Shown: positions 34,397 through 42,903, counted from the first letter of the stretch. The stretch is 45,133 nt of DNA from JBJXDT01 sp046153505 (GCA_046153505.1 JBJXDT010000015.1:1-45133), one strand, 5' to 3'. Notes: generated by a model from the sequence alone, not told the origin. Numbers and translations: made by a program.

Positions 34397-35272
34397 CTAG
34401 ACTTTAGCCGCCGCCGCAACCTCTGCTGCATAATCTACAACAGCCTTTTCAATGCCTTCACCCACGGTGTACATGGTGAATGAAGCTACAGATGCATTTT
34501 TAGATTTGAGCAATTGCTCAATGGTCATTTTGTCGTCTTTAACAAAAATTTGGCTCAGTAGAGTCACTTCTTTCAAAAACTTTTGCACTGTGCCATCCGC
34601 GATTTTATCCAGCATAGCCTCTGGCTTGCCTGCTTCTTTTGCTTTCTCAATCGCTACGCGACGCTCTGTGTCAATTAATGCAGCGTCTACGCCTGATGCA
34701 TCAAGCGCTTTAGGTTTAGCTGCGGCAATATGCATGGCTAAATCCTTACCAAGCACGTCATCACCGCCCACCAAATCGACCAACACGCCGATTTTGCTAC
34801 CATGCTGATAACTTGAAATTTTACCTTTTGCAGCGATACGCACAAAACGACGTGGCGTAACGTTTTCTCCAATTTTACCCACCAACTGCGCTCGTGTTTC
34901 CTCTACGCTTGCGCCGTGCATTGGCAAAGCCGCTACCGAAGCAATATCAGCAACGTTGCTGGTGTTTATCAATTGTGCCAATTCAGCTGAAAACTTCAAA
35001 AAATCTTCATTTCGTGCGCAAAAGTCAGTTTCTGAGTTCACTTCAATCATCGTGCCTGTTTTGCCATCAGCGCTAAGGCTAATGCCAACAGTGCCTTCCG
35101 CAGCAACGCGACCAGCGGCCTTGCTTGCTTTGTTACCAAATCGTACGCGCAAAATTTCTTCAGCACGCGTCATGTCACCTTCGGCTTCGGTCAATGCTTT
35201 TTTACAATCCATCATTGGCGCATCGGTGCGCTCACGTAATTCTTTTACCAGTCCAGCGGTAATTTCAGCCAT
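34397..35272 (-). CDS. tsf: Elongation factor Ts
   Basis: 291 residues. Nucleotide exchange factor for EF-Tu. VKELRERTDAPMMDCKKAL and the repeated EGTVGISL...GTMIEVNSETDFCARNEDF block (about 60-95) are signatures. Paired with rpsB across an attenuator, as in most bacteria. Confidence 0.97.
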   Translation of the reverse strand: MAEITAGLVKELRERTDAPMMDCKKALTEAEGDMTRAEEILRVRFGNKASKAAGRVAAEGTVGISLSADGKTGTMIEVNSETDFCARNEDFLKFSAELAQLINTSNVADIASVAALPMHGASVEETRAQLVGKIGENVTPRRFVRIAAKGKISSYQHGSKIGVLVDLVGGDDVLGKDLAMHIAAAKPKALDASGVDAALIDTERRVAIEKAKEAGKPEAMLDKIADGTVQKFLKEVTLLSQIFVKDDKMTIEQLLKSKNASVASFTMYTVGEGIEKAVVDYAAEVAAAAKV

Positions 35273-35340
35273 TTTTGGGTTCCTTAAACTTAAATATGTT
35301 ACTTTAATGTATGTATTTTATATATTGATTATAAAAAAAC

Positions 35341-35364
35341 AAAAGGGGCTTTTTAGCCCCTTTT
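35341..35364 (-). terminator. rpsB-tsf attenuator
   Basis: Ten-base arms (aaaaggggct/agcccctttt) with a tttt loop, followed on the - strand by tttgttttttt. It probably lowers tsf relative to rpsB. Confidence 0.8.
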
Positions 35365-35377
35365 TGTTGCAGGCGAA

Positions 35378-36136
35378 CTATTCAGTCGCTGGTGCTTCAG
35401 CTGCTACTTCTACAAACTCTTCTGGCTCAGCAGCAGTTTTTACGATTTCAGAAATCGCGTGTTCACGACCTTCCATCACTGCATCTGCCATGCCGCGGGC
35501 ATACAAACGAATCGCACGGCTTGAGTCATCATTACCTGGAATCACATAAGTAATGCCATCTGGAGAGTTATTGGTATCCACAACACCAATCACTGGGATA
35601 CCCAATTTTTGCGCTTCTGTCACCGCGCCGTGCTCATGACCCACGTCAATGATAAAAATCGCGTCAGGCAAGCCGCCCATTTCCTTGATACCACCAATTG
35701 AACGCTCTAGTTTTTCAATTTCGCGTTTGTAGCCCAGTGCTTCTTTTTTACCAAACTTTTCCAAGCTACCATCTTGCAACATAGTTTCAAAGTCAGTTAA
35801 GCGCTTGATGGATTGTTTAACTGTTTTAAAGTTGGTGAGCATGCCGCCCAACCAACGGTGATTCACATAAGCACAACCAGCGCGCGCAGCTTCTTCTTTC
35901 ATGATTTCGCGCGCTTGACGTTTAGTGCCAACGAATAAAATACGGCCCTTGTTTGCAGCTAATTTGCTCACATATTTTTGTGCTTCTTCGAACAGTGGCA
36001 AGGTTTTTTCAAGGTTTACGATATGAATTTTGTTACGATCGCCAAAAATGTACTCAGCCATTTTTGGGTTCCAATAACGGGTTTGATGGCCAAAGTGAAC
36101 GCCGGCCTCAAGCATCTGACGCATAGTTACAGACAT
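35378..36136 (-). CDS. rpsB: 30S ribosomal protein S2
   Basis: 252 residues. MRQMLEAGVHFGHQTRYWNPKM-type opening, GRILFVGTKRQAREIM, and PDAIFIIDVGHEHGAVTEAQ are characteristic. The acidic, Ala/Glu-rich tail (AAEPEEFVEVAAEAPATE) is normal. It heads the 14 kb - strand operon. Its leader (36137-36240) contains a small hairpin that may serve S2 autoregulation. Confidence 0.97.
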   Translation of the reverse strand: MSVTMRQMLEAGVHFGHQTRYWNPKMAEYIFGDRNKIHIVNLEKTLPLFEEAQKYVSKLAANKGRILFVGTKRQAREIMKEEAARAGCAYVNHRWLGGMLTNFKTVKQSIKRLTDFETMLQDGSLEKFGKKEALGYKREIEKLERSIGGIKEMGGLPDAIFIIDVGHEHGAVTEAQKLGIPVIGVVDTNNSPDGITYVIPGNDDSSRAIRLYARGMADAVMEGREHAISEIVKTAAEPEEFVEVAAEAPATE

Positions 36137-36203
36137 TTTAATACTCCATGTAAGGGTTAAAATTGCACACGCCCAACAACATCTACTTTCTGCTTTGAAA
36201 AAA

Positions 36204-36223
36204 TAGACACCCTGTACGGGGCG
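36204..36223 (-). promoter_or_regulatory. Hairpin in the rpsB leader
   Basis: On the - strand cgccc pairs with gggtg around a 6-base loop, then tctattttttc. It lies 70-90 bases before rpsB. It has terminator form; it may be an attenuator or part of an S2 autoregulatory leader. Confidence 0.4.
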
Positions 36224-36280
36224 ATGCAGTTAATTTAAAAAAATTGCTATTGAATCATTAAACACTTGCTTAGCGGCGCG

Positions 36281-36286
36281 TATAAT
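36281..36286 (+). promoter_or_regulatory. Consensus -10 box for map-glnD
   Basis: Perfect tataat 53 bases before the map ATG in the divergent rpsB/map gap; ttaaac at 36258-36263 (17-base spacing) is a weak -35. Confidence 0.5.
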
Positions 36287-36338
36287 AGCAAACATCCGAT
36301 TCATTTTCAACCTAAAAAGCTAATATTTTCAAAACATT

Positions 36339-37136
36339 ATGGCAATTACCATTCATAACGCTGAGGGCATCGCAAAAATGCGCATCGCAGGCAAACTTGC
36401 TTCTGAAGTCCTTGATTACATTACTCCTTTTGTAGTTCATGGGGTTACCACAGAAAAACTCGACCAACTTTGTCACGATTACATGGTCAATGTGCAAAAA
36501 ACAATTCCTGCGCCGCTTAACTATGCGCCAGATGGCCACACACCTTACCCCAAATCAATCTGCACCTCGGTAAATCAGCAAATCTGTCATGGTGTACCAG
36601 GCGACAAAGTGCTAAAAAATGGTGACATTGTGAATATTGATATTACTGTGATTAAAGATGGCTATCACGGCGACACTTCGCGCATGTTCGCCGTGGGTGA
36701 GTCATCCATTCAGGCCAAACGTTTATGTGATATTACCTACCAAGCCATGTGGATAGGCATTAGTAAAGTGAAGCCAGAAGCCACTTTGGGCGATATTGGT
36801 TATGCAATTCAAACCTTTGCTGAGAAAAATGGTTACAGCGTGGTACGCGAGTTTTGCGGACACGGTATCGGTACAAAATTTCATGAAGAACCACAGGTAC
36901 TGCATTATGGTAAAGCAGGCGCTGGCCTTAAACTTCGAGCTGGGATGATGTTCACGATTGAGCCCATGATTAACGCGGGAAAACGTGATATCAAGCAAAT
37001 GCCAGATGGCTGGACGATTGTCACTAAAGATCGCAGCTTATCTGCACAATGGGAGCATACGGTCTTAGTGACCGAAACAGGCTACGAAGTAATGACGCTT
37101 TCTGCAGGTTCACCTGCAACACCTCAACTTCTGTAA
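36339..37136 (+). CDS. map: Methionine aminopeptidase, type I
   Basis: 265 residues. Removes the initiator Met from new proteins after deformylation (def lies 3.5 kb away). The five metal ligands are visible in NIDITVIKDGYHGDTSRMF (two Asp), GHGIGTKFHEEP (His), FTIEPM (Glu) and QWEHTVLVTETG (Glu). It is divergent from rpsB, a common arrangement, and followed by glnD. Confidence 0.96.
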   Translation: MAITIHNAEGIAKMRIAGKLASEVLDYITPFVVHGVTTEKLDQLCHDYMVNVQKTIPAPLNYAPDGHTPYPKSICTSVNQQICHGVPGDKVLKNGDIVNIDITVIKDGYHGDTSRMFAVGESSIQAKRLCDITYQAMWIGISKVKPEATLGDIGYAIQTFAEKNGYSVVREFCGHGIGTKFHEEPQVLHYGKAGAGLKLRAGMMFTIEPMINAGKRDIKQMPDGWTIVTKDRSLSAQWEHTVLVTETGYEVMTLSAGSPATPQLL

Positions 37137-37147
37137 CTTCTCTGAAA

Positions 37148-39718
37148 TTGAGCTTTTCTAAACAATCCATTCAAGCATGGCGTGAAACGCTGAAAGTGCA
37201 GCAACAAGCACTGGCGGAAGCCTTTTTTGCGCACAAGAACCCAACACGCTTGCTCAAAAATCACGCAAAGTGTGTTGATAGACTCTTAAAATCAATATGG
37301 CTGAAAGCCAATATCCATGCAGGTTTCAGCTTGATTGCTGTGGGTGGCTATGGTAGAGAAGAATTATTCCCTTACTCTGATGTTGATTTGTTAATTTTAG
37401 TACCAGAACAAATATCAGAAACACAAAATCAGGAAATCGAGAACCTCATTGGTGTGTTGTGGGATATTGGTCTCAATCTCGGCCACAGTGTGCGCAACTT
37501 AAATGAATGCGTTGCTGAGGCAAAAAACGATGTGACAGTACAAACCAATCTACTTGAAGCGCGCTTGCTGTGCGGCTCACAGCCACAATATCAAACGTTT
37601 ACTCAGGCAGTCACTCAGAACTTAAACCCACCCTTATTTTTGACAGCAAAATTGCAAGAGCAAGACAATCGTCATGCCAAATTTAATGACACCGCCTACA
37701 GTTTAGAGCCAAATATCAAGGAAAGTCCTGGCGGGCTTCGAGATTTACATACCATTCTATGGATAGCGCAAAGTCAAAAAATCGGCAAAACTTGGGCAGA
37801 GTTAGCAAAGAACAATGTAATAAGCAACATCGAACTACGAGAAATAAGGCGTCACGAGCGTAATTTACAAACCTTAAGAATTCGACTGCACTACTTAGCG
37901 AATCGTCGTGAGGACAGATTAATTTTTGATTTCCAAAATGAACTCGCTAGCAATTTAGGTTTTAACAACACAGAGTACAAGCGTGCCAGTGAGCAACTAA
38001 TGCAAGGCTACTACCACAGCGCAAGATACATCAGTTTAATCAATGAGATATTACTTAAAACATTTACAGCTAATTTAGCCCCAAAACAAGCCGCAATCGC
38101 CATTAACGAGCGATTTTCTGCACATGTCAATCTGGTAGAAGCCAACGAAGACCATTTGTTTGAGAAAAACCCTAACGCAATTCTGGAGTGTTTTTTATTA
38201 TTACAACAGTTGCCACAACTTGAAGGCAAAGAATTAACTCTGGGCCCAAAGTTATTGCGCCAATTACAGACCTCGAAAAAATGGATTAACAAGGCGTTTC
38301 GCCAAGACAACTTCAATAAGCAGCTTTTTTTGAGCATCTTATTACAGCCAATAGGTGTCAATCACTCGCTACGACGTATGAATCGATATGGCGTTTTAGG
38401 GCAATATATTCCCGCATTTGGCAAAATTGTTGGACAGATGCAGCATGATTTATTTCATGTTTACACGGTTGATGAGCACATTATGAACGTGCTGGCGAAT
38501 TTACGCCGATTCTCTAAAGCCGAACTCAAGCATGAGTTTCCACTTTGTAGCGAGCTATTTGCATCTTTCGCTAAACCACATCTGCTCTATCTCGCAGCCC
38601 TTTTTCATGATATTGCCAAGGGCCGTGGTGGCGACCATTCCACGCTGGGCGCGGTAGACGCAAAACACTTTTGCAAACTACACAATCTTACTAAAGATGA
38701 CGCCAACTTGGTTGCTTGGCTTGTTGATGCTCATTTGCAGCTATCAAAAATCGCACAAAAATCTGACTTGTCTGACCCTGCTATCATCGAGCAATTCGCC
38801 AGCTATGTAAAAACAGAAACTCGGCTGACAGCGTTGTATTTATTGACTGTTGCCGATATTCGTGGCACCAGCCCAGTTGTATGGAACGCTTGGAAAGCGC
38901 GTCTTTTAGAGAGTTTATTTACAGAAACAAAACGCGTCTTGAGTAATACTGGTTTTTCTGTAAAAAATGCCATCGAATTGCGGCAGCAAGAAGCCGCTGG
39001 CAAACTTGCTAAATATGGCCTACAGACAAAATCTTATGAATTTTTTTGGGAAAATGTTGGATCAGCTTACTTCTCCCGATTCGATAGCGATGAAATCGCT
39101 TGGCAAAGTCGCCTTCTTACACCTCACGTGTTTGCGGAAGCGCCTATAGTGCGAGCCCGCTTAAGTCCAAATGGTGATGGCATACAAGTGATGATTTATA
39201 CGCGTGACCAAGACGATCTGTTTGCGCGTATTTGTAATTTTTTCGACCGGATTGCCTACAACATCGGTCAAGCCAAAATTTATACCACACAACATGGCTA
39301 TGCACTTAACACATTTATAGTCCTAGATAGTTCAGGAAAGTCAGTAAGTTATAGCGGATTATTAAAGCATATTGAGACTGAACTATCTGAGCAGATTGCC
39401 ATGACATTACCACTTGAAGCCCCACTAAAAGGCCGTTTAAGCCGTCAGGTAAAACATATGCCGTTGGCGACAAAGATTAAAATCACCATAGATGCGGCAA
39501 GCAACAATCACTCCGTTGATATTATCACCGGCGATCGTCCTGGCCTACTCGCGCAAATTGCGTTTGTATTCTTCCGGCACGAAGTAGATTTGCATAACGC
39601 CAAAATTAATACCTTGGGCAATCGCGCCGAAGACAGTTTTTTAATCTCGGCAAAACACAATAAGCCGCTTAGCACTGAACAAATAAACTCGCTTGAAGAA
39701 GAATTAGCGAAACTTTAA
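37148..39718 (+). CDS. glnD: Bifunctional uridylyltransferase/uridylyl-removing enzyme
   Basis: About 856 residues. Senses glutamine and adds or removes UMP on PII. The nucleotidyltransferase motif GGYGREELFPYSDVDLLIL is near residues 66-84, the HD hydrolase core is HDIAKGRGGDHS near 485, and two C-terminal ACT domains follow (VMIYTRDQDDLFARICNFF and VDIITGDRPGLLAQIAFVF). An ATG at 37049 would overlap map by 88 bases and add a leader unlike the family; the TTG at 37148 (MSFSKQSIQAWRETLK) lies 11 bases after map and fits the usual N-terminus. Neither has a good ribosome binding site. Confidence 0.93.
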   Translation: MSFSKQSIQAWRETLKVQQQALAEAFFAHKNPTRLLKNHAKCVDRLLKSIWLKANIHAGFSLIAVGGYGREELFPYSDVDLLILVPEQISETQNQEIENLIGVLWDIGLNLGHSVRNLNECVAEAKNDVTVQTNLLEARLLCGSQPQYQTFTQAVTQNLNPPLFLTAKLQEQDNRHAKFNDTAYSLEPNIKESPGGLRDLHTILWIAQSQKIGKTWAELAKNNVISNIELREIRRHERNLQTLRIRLHYLANRREDRLIFDFQNELASNLGFNNTEYKRASEQLMQGYYHSARYISLINEILLKTFTANLAPKQAAIAINERFSAHVNLVEANEDHLFEKNPNAILECFLLLQQLPQLEGKELTLGPKLLRQLQTSKKWINKAFRQDNFNKQLFLSILLQPIGVNHSLRRMNRYGVLGQYIPAFGKIVGQMQHDLFHVYTVDEHIMNVLANLRRFSKAELKHEFPLCSELFASFAKPHLLYLAALFHDIAKGRGGDHSTLGAVDAKHFCKLHNLTKDDANLVAWLVDAHLQLSKIAQKSDLSDPAIIEQFASYVKTETRLTALYLLTVADIRGTSPVVWNAWKARLLESLFTETKRVLSNTGFSVKNAIELRQQEAAGKLAKYGLQTKSYEFFWENVGSAYFSRFDSDEIAWQSRLLTPHVFAEAPIVRARLSPNGDGIQVMIYTRDQDDLFARICNFFDRIAYNIGQAKIYTTQHGYALNTFIVLDSSGKSVSYSGLLKHIETELSEQIAMTLPLEAPLKGRLSRQVKHMPLATKIKITIDAASNNHSVDIITGDRPGLLAQIAFVFFRHEVDLHNAKINTLGNRAEDSFLISAKHNKPLSTEQINSLEEELAKL

Positions 39719-39738
39719 TTCGCAAGCCACAATTTCAA

Positions 39739-40011
39739 CTAGCTAAACTGATAGTGCTTGCGCAGTGCCTTTTTCACATCCCATACACAAGACAGCCCAG
39801 CTGGAAACGTTACTAAATCTCCGACGCCAAAACTGACAGGCGTACCGCCACTTTTAGGCGTTACCGTCACTTCGCCTTCTAAAATATAAGCAATTTCCTG
39901 TGAGTTATAACTCCAAGGAAACGTTGAAACCTCTTTCGACCAAGTGGACCAGTTTTTAACTCCTAAAGCATCAAGTTTTGCCGCATCTGGCTTTTCTACT
40001 TTGATTTCCAT
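39739..40011 (-). CDS. Small cupin protein, second of a tandem pair
   Basis: 90 residues from the ATG at 40011, which has ggaggg well spaced upstream; an in-frame TTG at 40023 overlaps that site. It is a single cupin barrel of the Cupin_3/DUF861 kind: WSTWSKEVSTFPWSYNSQEI, AYILEGEVTVTPKSGG, VSFGVGDLVTFPAGLSCVWDV. Residue E in QEIAYILEGE and the GDLVTFPAG turn are the family core; the usual paired histidines are absent, so metal binding may be lost. Function unknown. It is clearly a paralogue of the next gene and is separated from it by a perfect terminator hairpin. Confidence 0.83.
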   Translation of the reverse strand: MEIKVEKPDAAKLDALGVKNWSTWSKEVSTFPWSYNSQEIAYILEGEVTVTPKSGGTPVSFGVGDLVTFPAGLSCVWDVKKALRKHYQFS

Positions 40012-40025
40012 TTGACCCTCCAAAT

Positions 40026-40057
40026 AAATAAAGCCCTGAATTATCAGGGCTTTATTT
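40026..40057 (-). terminator. Perfect terminator hairpin between the cupin genes
   Basis: Fourteen-base arms (aaataaagccctga/tcagggctttattt) with an atta loop, strong in both directions. It ends only 14 bases before the ATG of the downstream cupin, so that gene must depend on read-through or anti-termination. Confidence 0.85.
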
Positions 40058-40081
40058 TATGCCTAACGCACAAAAATGCAA

Positions 40082-40360
40082 TTATGAGTGCTTGTAATGT
40101 TTTTTAAGTTGCTTTACCACTTCCCAATTACTTTTTAAACCTTTTGGAAACACAACAAAATCACCTGCTTTAACAACCACTTTTTCTCCACCTTCCGGAT
40201 ACACATGAAACTCACCTTCGAGTACATATGCACTTTCAGTCGCATTGTCAAAATTAAGCGGGAATTTTGAGGGTGCGCAATCCCAGATAGACCAGCTTGA
40301 AACGCCAAGTTCTTTGAGTTTTTCTTGTGATGGATTGTGGTCGATAATGATTTGAGTCAT
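40082..40360 (-). CDS. Small cupin protein, first of a tandem pair
   Basis: 92 residues, aagga ribosome binding site before the ATG. It shares the pattern LGVxxWSxWxxxxSxFP, AYxLEGExxVxPxxG and GDxVxFPxGLxxxWxVxKxLxKHY with the neighbouring gene, so the two come from a tandem duplication. Cupin_3/DUF861 type, similar to ethanolamine- or sugar-related small cupins, but the substrate is not predictable. The canonical metal histidines are missing. Confidence 0.83.
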   Translation of the reverse strand: MTQIIIDHNPSQEKLKELGVSSWSIWDCAPSKFPLNFDNATESAYVLEGEFHVYPEGGEKVVVKAGDFVVFPKGLKSNWEVVKQLKKHYKHS

Positions 40361-40383
40361 GTTAAATCCTTTATATAATATAA

Positions 40384-40404
40384 AATGCTGCCTTCGGCAG
40401 CATT
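40384..40404 (-). terminator. Terminator after tRNA-Ser
   Basis: aatgctgcc/ggcagcatt with a 3-base loop, followed on the - strand by ttatatta. It ends the tRNA transcript; the cupin genes lie beyond. Confidence 0.8.
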
Positions 40405-40411
40405 GAGAAGC

Positions 40412-40501
40412 TGGCGGAAGAGGTGAGATTCGAACTCACGGTGGGCTCGCACCCACGACAGTTTTCAAGACTGTAGCATTAAACCGCTCTGCCACTCTTC
40501 C
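40412..40501 (-). tRNA. tRNA-Ser(UGA)
   Basis: Ninety bases including an encoded CCA. Acceptor arms ggaagag/ctcttcc; anticodon stem acagt/actgt with loop cttgaaa, anticodon TGA; long variable arm (gtgggtgcgagcccac) typical of class II tRNA-Ser; T arm gtgag/ctcac with loop ttcgaat. Confidence 0.96.
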
Positions 40502-40609
40502 AATGTGGAACAATTTTCAAACTAAATCGAGCTAGAGTTCAGACTAATTGAAGACTTTAGCCCACCATTTTTGCAAACAAACTACGCCACTCTTTCGATT
40601 CGAGGCGGC

Positions 40610-40618
40610 ATTATAGCA
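40610..40618 (-). promoter_or_regulatory. Extended -10 promoter for tRNA-Ser
   Basis: tgctataat on the - strand is a full extended -10 just after def. A start near 40603 would give a 5' leader of about 100 bases before the tRNA, removable by RNase P. A closer promoter was not evident. Confidence 0.5.
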
Positions 40619-40623
40619 AACAT

Positions 40624-41157
40624 TTAGTCGTCTTGAATATGTTGGTTAGGAAAAAGTACGTCAGTAAAGCCGAAATTACTTAAATCGGTGATGCGCATGG
40701 GGTATAAAATGCCATTTAAGTGGTCACATTCATGTTGCACCACGCGCGCGTGAAAGCCGCTTGCAATCCTATCAATGGGGTTGCCATACTGATCAAAGCC
40801 TTGATAATTCAAACGCTCATAGCGCGGCACTAATCCCCGCATATGGGGCACTGACAAGCACCCCTCCCATCCCTCTTTAAGTACATCGCCCAAAGGCGTC
40901 AAGATAGGATTAACTAAAACAGTATATGGCACTTGTTCAGCATCTGGGTAGCGCGGATTACTGCCTACACCAAAAATCACCACCCGTAAACTCACACCAA
41001 TTTGCGGCGCAGCAATGCCCGCGCCACTCATCGCACCCATCGTGTCGTGCATATCTTGTATTAGCGCGTGCAGTTCTGGAGTATTAAATTGTGCAATAGG
41101 CGTTGCGACTTGCAACAGCACCGGGTCGCCCATGCGCAAAACAGTTTTAATCGCCAT
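40624..41157 (-). CDS. def: Peptide deformylase
   Basis: 177 residues. Removes formyl from the initiator Met. All three motifs are present: GAGIAAPQIG (about 44-53), EGCLSVP (about 90) and QHECDHLNG (about 132), giving the Cys and two His metal ligands and the catalytic Glu. The ATG directly follows the stop of the phosphorylase gene (TAA then ATG). It is not next to fmt, so it may be one of two deformylases. Confidence 0.95.
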   Translation of the reverse strand: MAIKTVLRMGDPVLLQVATPIAQFNTPELHALIQDMHDTMGAMSGAGIAAPQIGVSLRVVIFGVGSNPRYPDAEQVPYTVLVNPILTPLGDVLKEGWEGCLSVPHMRGLVPRYERLNYQGFDQYGNPIDRIASGFHARVVQHECDHLNGILYPMRITDLSNFGFTDVLFPNQHIQDD

Positions 41158-41907
41158 TTATGTATCTTGATGAATTTTTACGGTTTCTTCAATCATCGAG
41201 CGAATTTTTTGCATAGTCTGTTCCAATTTCACCATCATTGCTTCGTAATGTATACCATGCGCGCTTTCTCCTCGCCCTGCGGCTTGATTCACAATAGGAC
41301 ATAGTGCTGCATAGCTAATGCCAAGCTCACGCGCCAGGGCCGCTTCTGGCATACCTGTCATGCCTACAATCGTTGCACCATCACGCTCAAAACGGTTGAT
41401 TTCAGCAGCTGTTTCTAACCGCGGACCTTGTGCGCAGGCATACACCCCACCATCATGCAATGTTTGACTCAGATTACGCGCAGCCTGCTTGAAAGTTTCT
41501 CGCAAAGCGCTTGAGTATGGCTCGGTAAAATCGATATGCATGACTGGCAATTCGATACCGTCATGGTAAGTATTAATGCGTCCGTGCGTGTAATCGATAA
41601 TTTGATGAGGCAGCACAATGTCACCAGCGCTTAAATCACTAGAAATGCCGCCCACTGTGGCAATCGCCAGCAAAGATTTAACACCTACCGAATGAAGTGC
41701 CCAAATATTGGCACGATAATTTACTGCGTGTGGCGGAATAGTATGACCACCGCCATGACGTGCCAAAAAAACCACCTCTTTACCTCCCAACTCGCCAAAT
41801 ACTAAGGGTTGAGAGGCCTCACCATAGGGCGTACGCGCGATTTGTCGCCGAACTACCTGTAGATTTTCCAACTGTGCAAGCCCAGTGCCGCCTATGATAC
41901 CTAACAT
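41158..41907 (-). CDS. Methylthioinosine/methylthioadenosine phosphorylase
   Basis: 249 residues from the ATG at 41907 (MLGIIGGTGLAQLENLQVV) with gga upstream; the frame extends 37 codons further, but these are not family-like. It phosphorolyses the methylthio-nucleoside left by polyamine synthesis. FLARHGGGHTIPPHAVNYRAN is the phosphate and ribose block, and CAQGPRLETAAEI and VGMTGMPEAALARELGI are conserved. Where adenosine-specific enzymes carry TDYDCW-type aspartates, this has PIVNQAAGRGE, as I recall for the P. aeruginosa methylthioinosine enzyme; that favours a 6-oxopurine substrate after deamination. Divergent from hpnC. Confidence 0.83.
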   Translation of the reverse strand: MLGIIGGTGLAQLENLQVVRRQIARTPYGEASQPLVFGELGGKEVVFLARHGGGHTIPPHAVNYRANIWALHSVGVKSLLAIATVGGISSDLSAGDIVLPHQIIDYTHGRINTYHDGIELPVMHIDFTEPYSSALRETFKQAARNLSQTLHDGGVYACAQGPRLETAAEINRFERDGATIVGMTGMPEAALARELGISYAALCPIVNQAAGRGESAHGIHYEAMMVKLEQTMQKIRSMIEETVKIHQDT

Positions 41908-42020
41908 AAAAATCCAAACATTAAAAATCCTGACTAATCCGTGTTTAATATACAACATATTGTAGCGCATATAGTGGCGCGCGCTGTAGGTCGTGGGCAT
42001 TTTATGGCATACTTTCACTC

Positions 42021-42890
42021 ATGGCTGCCATACCAGATTTTTTTGAAGAAATTGACAAAAGTTTCATGCTCACAAAAGAGCATTATGAGAACTTTCCAGT
42101 CGCCTCTTTCGTTTTACCCAAGCATCTGCGTCACCCTATTTCGCTAATCTATACATTTGCACGTCAAGCAGATGACATTGCCGACGAAGGCCGTCACAAG
42201 GCAGAAACCCGGCTTGCCATGTTGCAAAGCTTTAGAGACCAATTAGATATCATCGAAGACAACGGTCACAGCAAATCGGCATTTTTTAAAGATTTTGGAG
42301 CGATGATACGGAAACACAATTTACCGCTCTCACCCTTTTATGATTTACTTGATGCGTTTGGGCAAGACGTGACAAAAGTACGTTACGAAAATTTTACTGA
42401 GCTACTAGATTATTGTCGTCGCTCTGCAAACCCCATTGGGGCACTATTGCTTTATCTTTTTGAAAAAGCCACGCCTGAAAATTTAATCTACTCGAACAAG
42501 GTTTGTACGGCATTGCAACTTATCAATTTTTACCAAGATATCGCGATTGATTTTGAAGACACTAATCACAAAAGCCGTGTGTATTTGTGTCAGGATGAAA
42601 TGAAACAATTTGGTATTACTGAGGCACAAATTGCCACACAACATATCAATGCAGATTGGGAAAACTTTATGATGTTCAATATAGAACGTGCTGAAGCCAT
42701 GCTTTTAGAAGGCAAGCCGCTTGAGCATATATTGCCAGGTCGAATCGGCCTTGAAATGCGCATGATTATTGGCGGCGGCGAGCAAGTTATCTATAAATTA
42801 AAGAGTGTACGCGGCGATATTTTTAAGCACCGCCCTACACTTAAAGTATGGGATTGGCCTGTAATTTTACTTAAAGCTTTGCTAAATTAA
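42021..42890 (+). CDS. hpnC: Hydroxysqualene synthase
   Basis: 289 residues, trans-isoprenyl synthase fold. Turns presqualene diphosphate to hydroxysqualene. The first Asp motif is DDIAD (51-55) and the second region is QLINFYQDIAIDFED (about 163). HpnC and HpnD are paralogues; this one is told apart by position and by its less canonical second motif. It lacks a clear ribosome binding site, so expression may be low or leader-dependent. Confidence 0.9.
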   Translation: MAAIPDFFEEIDKSFMLTKEHYENFPVASFVLPKHLRHPISLIYTFARQADDIADEGRHKAETRLAMLQSFRDQLDIIEDNGHSKSAFFKDFGAMIRKHNLPLSPFYDLLDAFGQDVTKVRYENFTELLDYCRRSANPIGALLLYLFEKATPENLIYSNKVCTALQLINFYQDIAIDFEDTNHKSRVYLCQDEMKQFGITEAQIATQHINADWENFMMFNIERAEAMLLEGKPLEHILPGRIGLEMRMIIGGGEQVIYKLKSVRGDIFKHRPTLKVWDWPVILLKALLN

Positions 42891-42903
42891 TGAATTTGAC
42901 GAA

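Noticed and set aside
37049..37147. glnD starting at the ATG inside map
   Set aside because: It would overlap map by 88 bases and add 33 residues not seen in GlnD proteins.
41964..41985. agcgc/gcgct inverted repeat in the hpnC promoter region as an operator
   Set aside because: Only 5-base arms with a 12-base gap; likely by chance.
41908..42018. 37-codon extension of the phosphorylase
   Set aside because: It covers the divergent promoter region towards hpnC; the GGTG nucleoside phosphorylase start is at 41907.
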